The position numbers were made by a program, and so were the translations under genes. Positions 6,157 through 11,993 of a DNA stretch of 11,993 bases are shown one piece after another. The number at the start of each line of letters is the position of its first letter. The first letter of the stretch is position 1. This DNA is from CAYFJO01 sp964343305 (GTDB lineage Bacteria > Planctomycetota > Planctomycetia > Pirellulales > Pirellulaceae). Below the pieces are notes generated by a model that was not told where the DNA came from, did not search any database, and saw only the letters and a program-made list of their open reading frames with translations. The stretch spans positions 1-11,993 of the forward strand of contig CAYFJO010000334.1 of assembly GCA_964343305.1 (NCBI GenBank), in the 5' to 3' direction.

Positions 6157-7743
6157 ATGATCCGCCTTGCCTCGTTGTTCGCTGTTTTCTTCGCCACTCA
6201 ATTTGCCAGCGGCTATCCGGTCGGTGCGCCGATCACGCTGGAAAAAATGGCCGAGCAGGCCGACTTGGTCTGCAAAGTCGTCATGGAGTCGTGGGAGCCG
6301 TTGGTCGATGACAAGTCGTTCAAAAAGACCTATGGTTTTGATCCGCGCAAGACGCAGTTTCGCGTCGTGTCAACGATCCAAGGCAAGCTGGAAACAAAGA
6401 CGATCTACTTCACGCACTACGCTCCCAACGACAAGGGATTCGGTCCCTATCAGCCGCAGTTTTACAAATTCGACAAGGGCCGTTCGTATATCTTGTTTGC
6501 GAAGAAGACCGACAAGCCGGGCGTCTTCACACAATTGTGGCAAAACCACACAACGATTGAAGACCTGGGCGTGTTGCGAGCACGCGGCGACGATCCAACC
6601 AAAGGGACGAGCATCCAAGAAGTCGCGTGGAACGAAATGGGCGACCTATTGAGTAGCGATTCGACGGAAGACGTAATCTACGCGATTACGAAACTCCAGC
6701 AGATGAGCCAGAGGACGAATGACTTCGAGCGCGCGAAGGTGTTCGAAGTTGTTGAGCCACTCATTCGTCACGAATCTGCCAAGATCGCGCTGCAAGCGAT
6801 CGGCGTCTTGGGCTGCAAGAATCCGCATTCGAGTCCGGGCCTGGCTGCATTCTGGCTGGCCACGATTGGCGAAGGCCATTTGCCTGGGCTGGGCACGATG
6901 GAAGACCGCACCAAAAACGTCGGCGGCGAGATTTATTGGACTCAACTTGCCGACGTGGCGAGCAGCGAAGCACCTGCCGATGTGCGAGTGGCGGCGATTC
7001 GAGCATTAGGTTTGGCGAAGCAACCAAAACTTGTCGAACGTGCAAAAGAGTGGATGGATGATACCAGTGCCGAGGTCCAGCAAGCGGCAATCATCTTGTT
7101 GTCCGACTACACCGATTCTCTGAGCGTCCAGGACATTCGCGAGTTGGCCAAGAGTGAATCGCCAGCCGTTCGCATCGGTGTCGCTCGGGCCATTGGATTT
7201 GGTCAAATGAAACAACACGTCCCGATGCTGGGTTCGCTGATCAACGACAAAGACCCAGAGGTTTCCAAAGCCGCGGCAATGAACCTGCTGTCGTTCGCAA
7301 CAAAACACGGCGGCATGACGTTGCAGGCCAACATCGATCATCCGCAATACCGGTCATTGTTCATCAACGCCCTCGCTCGTGAAGACGCCTCGCCGTACAT
7401 CGACGAGTTGATTGACGTGATCAAAAACAACCTACGTCCCAAGCACTGGTGGGGCGGCTGGGTGCCGTGGGGAGTCAGTTGGGACATTCTGTTCAAGCAC
7501 ATCCAAAAGCAACCCGCCGCGATCGTTCGCAATGGCGACTTTGACAAAGCACTCGACGCATTGGAAAGCCCAAACTACTACAGTTCGTCTGAGCCTCGTG
7601 ATTTATACGCGCTCTACCTTCAACGGGATATGAAAGACCGGGCCAAGGAATTTCGCGCCGCGTGCAATAAACGAATCACCTACAACATCGATCAGAGTTT
7701 TGATATGGTCGACAAGAATCCGTCGACGTACCAACGCAAGTAG
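6157..7743 (+). CDS. Secreted HEAT-repeat protein
   Basis: The protein is 528 aa from the ATG at 6157. I chose this over the TTG at 6145 because the signal peptide (MIRLASLFAVFFATQFASG) starts there and a GGAA lies 7 nt upstream. Residues about 20-150 form a compact N-terminal domain (ITLEKMAEQADLVCKVV, TQFRVVSTIQGKLE, FYKFDKGRSYILFAKK). It resembles the small beta-barrel region found at the start of other exported proteins that begin with a phrase like 'ADLV..VV', and I cannot name it. Residues about 195-400 hold HEAT-like helical pairs (RVAAIRALGLAK, EVQQAAIILLSDY, AVRIGVARAIGFGQ, EVSKAAAMNLLSFA), typical of protein-protein interaction scaffolds. A tryptophan-rich stretch is at 430-446. No catalytic motif was seen. 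It lies 79 bp after the preceding plus-strand gene and is convergent with the Uma2 gene, with a 38-bp gap. Confidence 0.85.
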   Translation: MIRLASLFAVFFATQFASGYPVGAPITLEKMAEQADLVCKVVMESWEPLVDDKSFKKTYGFDPRKTQFRVVSTIQGKLETKTIYFTHYAPNDKGFGPYQPQFYKFDKGRSYILFAKKTDKPGVFTQLWQNHTTIEDLGVLRARGDDPTKGTSIQEVAWNEMGDLLSSDSTEDVIYAITKLQQMSQRTNDFERAKVFEVVEPLIRHESAKIALQAIGVLGCKNPHSSPGLAAFWLATIGEGHLPGLGTMEDRTKNVGGEIYWTQLADVASSEAPADVRVAAIRALGLAKQPKLVERAKEWMDDTSAEVQQAAIILLSDYTDSLSVQDIRELAKSESPAVRIGVARAIGFGQMKQHVPMLGSLINDKDPEVSKAAAMNLLSFATKHGGMTLQANIDHPQYRSLFINALAREDASPYIDELIDVIKNNLRPKHWWGGWVPWGVSWDILFKHIQKQPAAIVRNGDFDKALDALESPNYYSSSEPRDLYALYLQRDMKDRAKEFRAACNKRITYNIDQSFDMVDKNPSTYQRK

Positions 7744-7781
7744 CCATGCGCTCGGAAAAAGTTGCGAATGATTGTGGTTTG

Positions 7782-8405
7782 CTATGAACTTGCTTCGTCC
7801 AATTCGTCGGCCACGGAAAGAAGTTTCGCAAGCGGCAACTCGAATCCAGGCAGCAGCGGCGTGCTGTATCGATCGGCTTGCTGCACTTCGATCTCGTCTA
7901 CCTCGTCAGCGTCCCACTGAATGACCGTCATGACTCGACGAAAGCGATCGATAATCCAGTACTCTCGAATTCCGGCTTCCGCATATTCCTCACGCTTGTC
8001 GACGTAGTCGCGTTGAAAATCACGCTTATCTTTTGAAACAAATTCGATCACGATGGATGGCAGGTCTCGCCGCACATTGGGCGTGCGGCCAAGTCCTGTC
8101 CATATGACACGATCGGCACGGCGGCGGTTTTTGCTGGTGCGGATTTCGCTCTCTGGCAAAGTTAAATCGAGTGCCGATCCCTGATCATGCGTTTCACGAT
8201 AGAGTTGCAACAAGTGGCCCAGCGTGTCGTTCGGTCCACGTTCACCGGCGGAAGGTGGTGGTGTCGCGATGAGCACTCCGTTGACGAGTTCGTATTTGTA
8301 TCGCTCGTCGCAATCTTCAACGGCATCGAATTCTTCGGGCGAGATGCGCACGCCGGCGAGCGCGGGCGTCAATCTCACAGGAGCCGTTGCGTCTTTTGCA
8401 ATCAT
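7782..8405 (-). CDS. Uma2 family endonuclease-like protein (DUF820)
   Basis: The protein is 207 aa from an ATG at 8405 with AAGGA 8 nt upstream on the minus strand. It has the order of motifs expected for the Uma2/DUF820 restriction-endonuclease-like fold: YELVNGVLI (E39), RRADRVIW (D98), PSIVIEFVSKDKR (E121, K125), KREEYAEAGIREYWIID, then YSTPLLPGFELPLAKLL at the end. The putative PD-(D/E)xK residues are all present, so the nuclease fold looks intact. The family is expanded in cyanobacteria and planctomycetes and its cellular role is largely unknown. A TACAAT on the minus strand (8426-8431) is a possible -10 box without a clear -35. It lies 57 bp downstream of the isomerase-like gene on the same strand, so read-through from that gene is also possible. 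Confidence 0.9.
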   Translation of the reverse strand: MIAKDATAPVRLTPALAGVRISPEEFDAVEDCDERYKYELVNGVLIATPPPSAGERGPNDTLGHLLQLYRETHDQGSALDLTLPESEIRTSKNRRRADRVIWTGLGRTPNVRRDLPSIVIEFVSKDKRDFQRDYVDKREEYAEAGIREYWIIDRFRRVMTVIQWDADEVDEIEVQQADRYSTPLLPGFELPLAKLLSVADELDEASS

Positions 8406-8462
8406 CGTACGATTCCTTGCCTATCATTGTATCCGCGCGTGAGAATCGATGGCCACCTTTGC

Positions 8463-9245
8463 CTAGAGGTTTCTCAAATACGAGACTGCCTGATTGACTT
8501 CCAGGATCGGATTCTCGGCACGGTCGCGTTGGATCGTCAGATATCCCTGGTAGCCATACTCTTCCAGCACGCCGAGGATTTCAGGAAAGTCGACGGATCC
8601 TCGGCCCAGCGGCACCTCGAGACCACGGCCTTGGGCGAGATCGCGGACACCGTCGCGGACGTGGACATGGTGGATGTGCTGGCCGAGTTGCTTGGCGGCG
8701 ACGGCGGCTGAGAAACCGTTGATGATGAGGTTGCCAGGATCAAGGTCAACGCCGATGCAGCCCGGTGGTAACGCTTCGATCAGCGCGGCCAATCGGCTGG
8801 TGTCTTCCGAGCCGGTTCGGGCACAGAGAAACGCTCCGACGCGCTGGGCGTGTTTGCCTAAATCGCCGAGCGTTTCGACCAGCAGGTCCCACTCGGAACC
8901 TTCCGCGTTGTCCGGCACGCGACCGATTTGGTTTACGACGACGGATGCGCCAAAATCGTAAGCCATTTGCATCGCCTGCTTGGTGGCTTCGACACGTTGG
9001 TCCAAATCTTCGAGCACGTTGTAGCCGCGGCGAGTTTGGAAGGTGACCGCGCTAACCCGCAGATTCGTGTCTTCCAACATCTTCCGCACTTGTCGAATCG
9101 CTGTGCGCGTCATATCCCGCGGTTTAAAGTCGCTGCGGCCGTCAATTTCTACCGCTTCGACGCCCATTTGCGCCGCGGTAAGCAAGGCTTTCTTAAACGG
9201 TTGTCGTAGACTTGCCAGGTGAATTCCGACTTTGAGTTGAAGCAT
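8463..9245 (-). CDS. Sugar phosphate isomerase/epimerase-like TIM barrel (AP_endonuc_2 fold), possibly non-catalytic
   Basis: The protein is 260 aa, cytoplasmic (no signal peptide), with an ATG at 9245 and a GAAAGG 7 nt upstream inside a hairpin. The fold is the xylose isomerase-like barrel, shown by GVEAVEIDGR (residues 28-37), ASVVVNQIGRV (100-110), GVDLDPGNLIING (165-177), HHVHVRDGVRDL (192-203), GRGSVDFPEIL (214-224) and a final strand YLTIQRD (235-241). Enzymes of this fold bind a metal through Glu, Asp, His and Glu. D167 and H195 can be the middle two. Where I expect the first Glu (usually in an xxETG motif) there is R143 (CARTG), and where I expect the last Glu (usually TxERE) there is Q239. 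If this alignment from memory is right, metal binding is impaired and the protein may be a pseudoenzyme or have changed chemistry. It is divergent from the 859-aa secreted protein gene. Confidence 0.85.
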   Translation of the reverse strand: MLQLKVGIHLASLRQPFKKALLTAAQMGVEAVEIDGRSDFKPRDMTRTAIRQVRKMLEDTNLRVSAVTFQTRRGYNVLEDLDQRVEATKQAMQMAYDFGASVVVNQIGRVPDNAEGSEWDLLVETLGDLGKHAQRVGAFLCARTGSEDTSRLAALIEALPPGCIGVDLDPGNLIINGFSAAVAAKQLGQHIHHVHVRDGVRDLAQGRGLEVPLGRGSVDFPEILGVLEEYGYQGYLTIQRDRAENPILEVNQAVSYLRNL

Positions 9246-9248
9246 ATT

Positions 9249-9298
9249 GTCGCCTTTCGCTCCGCGAGAGTGCGCTCTTTCGCAGAGCGAAAGGCGAC
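9249..9298. repeat. Long hairpin repeat filling the divergent promoter gap and carrying both ribosome binding sites
   Basis: GTCGCCTTTCGCTC (9249-9262) is a perfect reverse complement of GAGCGAAAGGCGAC (9285-9298). After one mismatch (C9263/A9284) a second stem of 7 pairs continues (9264-9270 with 9277-9283, including one G-T), closing a 6-nt loop at 9271-9276. The hairpin takes up 50 of the 57 bp between the two start codons. The plus-strand arm places GAAAGG (9289-9294) 8 nt before the ATG at 9303. The minus-strand arm places GAAAGG (9258-9253) 7 nt before the ATG at 9245. I associate the sequence from memory with a dispersed planctomycete repeat (CGCCTTTCGCTCCGCG type). Confidence 0.85.
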
Positions 9299-9302
9299 TT
9301 TG

Positions 9303-11882
9303 ATGGGCATGAGCTATCTAATTCCACTCTTGATTGTAACGGCTTCGGCCGTGGCGCAAACGGCGTCTAGCGATACCGAGGCATCTCGTGTATTCGCTTG
9401 CGACTTTGAAGCCGACAGCGATTTGAATTTCGACGCTTGGCCCGATCATTGGACACGTCGCGCCGGCCGCGGCTTTCCGCACTATTTGAAAGTAGCGATT
9501 CAAAAAGACGCGTCAAAAAACCATTGCCTGCGCATCGAACTCGATGGCGGTGCCGCGACGCTGTACAGCCCTGCGACGGTCGTTAGCCCGCGTTTCAGCT
9601 ACGTGGTCGAGGCGGATCTCAAAGTCGAGCAATTACGGTACGACGTCGCGTATGTTTCCGTCGTGCTGTACAACGAAGCGGGAGACCGTTTGGAAACCTT
9701 TTCATCGGCCAAACACAAACGCCTGCGCAATTGGACGAAAGTTCGCATTGGTCCCATTACTCCAACCGACCCCGAAACGTCCAGTGCGATTATTGAACTT
9801 CATTTGGAACCCACCGGTCGAAAAACAGACTTGGTCGGCGCGGCACAATTCGACAATGTGGAAATGACGCGTCTGCCGCGAATGGCACTGACGTCGAATC
9901 GCATCCACAATGTCTACACAAGCCCGCGCGACGTTGAAATCACTTGCGAAGTTTCCGGTGTGCTGGATCTCGATCGGCAAATCACGCTGGAGCTGTTGGA
10001 CGTGCATTCCCAAGTGCTCGACACACAGCGGCAACCACTCCAAGCACGACGCGGCGAATCGACTACGAGAAACGATCGCGGCAGCGCGGGATCGGTGATC
10101 TGGCAGCCGAGAATCGAACAAAACGGGTTCTATCGCGTTCGTGCCAAGATGCAGGGTGAGTCCGGCGGATCGCTCAAACGCGAAGTATCGTTCGTCGTCA
10201 TCTCCGAACATTCTGTTTTGGAAAGCGGCGATTTTGGCTGGTCGTTGCCACAGGGTGAAAACCCGATGTCGACCAAACGCCTGGCGGGCTTGTTGCGGCA
10301 TGTTGGCATCAACTGGGTCAAGTTCCCAGTTTGGGACAGCGACCTCGAAATCACATGGGCCGATCGCATCGCGGAATTCGCCGAACGTTTGAAGGAAAAC
10401 AAGATTCAGTTCATCGGCGTGCTGGATCAACCACCCAAAGAAGCTCGCGCGTATTTCGGCAAGGGGGATCGCATCCCGGTGGCCACCATTTTTGTCGATC
10501 CTGAACTGTGGCAACCGGTCGTTGATCCTGTCATGTCACGGCTCGCGCTCTATGTCCGCTGGTGGCAGATTGGCAGCGACGACGACACCAGCTTCGTGGG
10601 TTTCCCCGACCTAAAAAGTCGCGTGACCGAAATCAAACAACACTTGGAGAAATTCGGCCAGGAAATTGAATTGGGCATCCCGTGGAATTGGCTTTACGAG
10701 TCGCCTCAATCGGACTCGGACGCTTGGGAGTTTTTGTCGCTCACCGAACATCCGCCGTTCACACGACATGAACTGAAAACGTATCTGGCGGGTGACACGA
10801 ACCATTCGTCGCGAAGATGGGTGTCGTTGAAGCCGCTGGCGCGCAGCCAATACGCGTTGGATGATCGCGTCCAAGATCTGGTCACACGCATCTTGTCGGC
10901 CAAATTGGGCGGCGCGGACGGCATCTTCATGCCCACTCCGTTCGACAGAGAACATGGTTTGATGAACACGGATGGTACGCCCGGCGAGCTGTTGTTGCCG
11001 TGGCGGACGGTGGCGCTGCAGATCTCGGGCAAAGAATTCTTGGGCAGCATTCGCCTACCCAGCGGAAGCGAAAACTATATTCTGGCCGACGAGAAGGAAG
11101 CCGTCATGATTGTCTGGAACGATCGGCCCACCAAGGAAACGGTTTTTCTGGGCCACGATGTGCGTCAAATCGACGTGTGGGGACACTCCACCAAGCCACT
11201 CAAGGACGGCCACCGGCAAGTGATCGCGGTCGGCCGAATCCCTGCCATCGTGACGGGTTTGAACCGAGCCGTCGCCCAATGGCGGATGGAATTCGAGTTT
11301 GACGAACGACCGCTGGCCAGCGTTTTTGGGCAACCCCAAACCACGTCCTTGCGATTCACGAACTCATTCGGGCAAGGCGTCGGCGGAAGGCTGCAACTTG
11401 ACACACCCGATGATTGGGAAACGCAAGAAGAGTTCGACGTGAAGATGCCCGCGGACGGAAAAGTGCAGACGTTCTTCGACATCGTCCTGAACAGCGTCGC
11501 ACGAACGGGCGTGCAGCCGGTCCGGGCCGATTTTGACATCACGGCCGACCGCAGTTACCGGTTCAGTGTTTACCGAACATTGCAAGTTGGCCGCGGCGAC
11601 GTCGTCATCGATGTCCAAGCGCGGATCGACGAAAACGGCAATCTCGTTGTCACACAACAACTGGAGAACCGCACGGACCGCTTTATCAGTTTCGACTGTC
11701 TGCTGTTCGCGCCAAATCACCGCCGCCAGCGCATCCAGGTCATCAACCTTGGCCGGGGTCGGAATTCACAAACTTATTACCTGCCCAAAGGAAAAGACCT
11801 GATCGGCAAACAGTTGTGGCTGCGGGCGGAAGAGATCAACGGATCGCGCGTGTTGAATTATCACGTGACGGTTGGAGAATAA
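9303..11882 (+). CDS. Large secreted protein with CBM-like N-terminus and glycosidase-like barrel
   Basis: The protein is 859 aa from the ATG at 9303, chosen because it has GAAAGG 8 nt upstream and starts a signal peptide (MGMSYLIPLLIVTASAVAQ). A TTG at 9219 would add residues encoded by the hairpin and part of the opposite gene. Residues about 30-195 look like a jelly-roll binding module (VFACDFEADSDLNFDAWPDHW to AAQFDNVEMTRLP). A beta-rich region follows to about 305. Residues about 310-600 resemble a clan-A-type glycosidase barrel: FGWSLPQGENPMS, LLRHVGINWVKFPVW, IQFIGVLDQPP, RWWQIGSDDDTSFVG, GIPWNWLYE, ADGIFMPTPFD. At the place where such enzymes often show GNE, this one has G424-S-D-D-D, so the usual acid/base Glu is not evident. 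The tail (about 660-859) is beta-sandwich-like. Function and substrate cannot be assigned. Confidence 0.8.
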   Translation: MGMSYLIPLLIVTASAVAQTASSDTEASRVFACDFEADSDLNFDAWPDHWTRRAGRGFPHYLKVAIQKDASKNHCLRIELDGGAATLYSPATVVSPRFSYVVEADLKVEQLRYDVAYVSVVLYNEAGDRLETFSSAKHKRLRNWTKVRIGPITPTDPETSSAIIELHLEPTGRKTDLVGAAQFDNVEMTRLPRMALTSNRIHNVYTSPRDVEITCEVSGVLDLDRQITLELLDVHSQVLDTQRQPLQARRGESTTRNDRGSAGSVIWQPRIEQNGFYRVRAKMQGESGGSLKREVSFVVISEHSVLESGDFGWSLPQGENPMSTKRLAGLLRHVGINWVKFPVWDSDLEITWADRIAEFAERLKENKIQFIGVLDQPPKEARAYFGKGDRIPVATIFVDPELWQPVVDPVMSRLALYVRWWQIGSDDDTSFVGFPDLKSRVTEIKQHLEKFGQEIELGIPWNWLYESPQSDSDAWEFLSLTEHPPFTRHELKTYLAGDTNHSSRRWVSLKPLARSQYALDDRVQDLVTRILSAKLGGADGIFMPTPFDREHGLMNTDGTPGELLLPWRTVALQISGKEFLGSIRLPSGSENYILADEKEAVMIVWNDRPTKETVFLGHDVRQIDVWGHSTKPLKDGHRQVIAVGRIPAIVTGLNRAVAQWRMEFEFDERPLASVFGQPQTTSLRFTNSFGQGVGGRLQLDTPDDWETQEEFDVKMPADGKVQTFFDIVLNSVARTGVQPVRADFDITADRSYRFSVYRTLQVGRGDVVIDVQARIDENGNLVVTQQLENRTDRFISFDCLLFAPNHRRQRIQVINLGRGRNSQTYYLPKGKDLIGKQLWLRAEEINGSRVLNYHVTVGE

Positions 11883-11993
11883 CCGGTGCTCGACAGCTTT
11901 CGCGCAATTACGAAACAGGGATGCTTTTCCATCACGTCATCACTGGCGAAATCGCGCATCCCGTGAACGAGCTGTTTGAAGTTGTCGTCGCCC
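11861..11993 (-). CDS. Possible C-terminal end of a minus-strand gene (partial, uncertain)
   Basis: On the minus strand a frame is open from the window edge to a TGA at 11863-11861 and reads GDDNFKQLVHGMRDFASDD, then VMEKHPCFVIARKLSSTG and a short tail. Third codon positions are mostly G or C, like the neighbouring genes. If real it would be convergent with the 859-aa protein gene and overlap its 3' end by 22 bp. A competing plus-strand frame from an ATG at 11921 (MLFHHVITGEIAHPVNELFE) is also open to the edge, and the window is too short to choose firmly. I do not recognise either product. Confidence 0.35.
   Translation of the reverse strand, partial: GDDNFKQLVHGMRDFASDDVMEKHPCFVIARKLSSTGYSPTVT

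Noticed and set aside
8187..8711. 174-aa plus-strand open frame across the Uma2 and isomerase-like genes
   Set aside because: It is antisense to two recognisable genes and has no family-like features.
9219..9302. TTG start at 9219 for the 859-aa secreted protein
   Set aside because: The extension would translate the hairpin and overlap the opposite gene, and it would bury the signal peptide behind 28 residues.

Overview
The window looks like chromosomal DNA from a planctomycete of the Pirellula/Rhodopirellula type. The basis is protein style plus repeats, not a marker gene. Four or five of the six complete or nearly complete proteins are large, secreted and of lineage-restricted appearance. 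An Uma2-family nuclease and a planctomycete-style sugar phosphate isomerase-like TIM barrel are present. Several gene borders carry short hairpin repeats of the kind I associate with this phylum (from memory, not searched). No rRNA, tRNA, CRISPR array, transposase or phage gene was found.

Layout. (1) 1-1050, plus: 3' part of a hypothetical protein that runs in from upstream. (2) 1114-2985, minus: secreted Ycf48-like/Asp-box beta-propeller, convergent with (1) across a 63-bp gap holding a hairpin. (3) 2986-3281: divergent control region with a degenerate inverted repeat, two smaller inverted repeats and a TATAAT box inside a perfect palindrome. (4) 3282-6077, plus: 931-aa secreted putative carbohydrate-active protein, with a double-hairpin repeat read in frame in its interdomain linker. 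(5) 6157-7743, plus: secreted HEAT-repeat protein, probably co-transcribed with (4). (6) 7782-8405, minus: Uma2 family protein. (7) 8463-9245, minus: sugar phosphate isomerase/epimerase-like protein that seems to lack two metal ligands. (8) 9303-11882, plus: 859-aa secreted protein with a glycosidase-like barrel, divergent from (7). (9) After 11882 a short stretch that may hold the 3' end of a minus-strand gene.

Function. The two large secreted proteins (4 and 8), the isomerase-like barrel and the exported propeller and HEAT proteins fit a polysaccharide- or glycoside-processing lifestyle, but no substrate can be read from the sequence and no defined pathway is present.

The most interesting signal is structural. 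The 57-bp gap between the divergent genes at 9245 and 9303 is almost entirely one long hairpin. Its two arms each place a GAAAGG Shine-Dalgarno-like sequence 7-8 nt before the start codon of one of the two genes. At 3962-4017 a different hairpin repeat has become coding sequence. At least four different palindromic repeat types sit at gene borders or in a linker in 12 kb.
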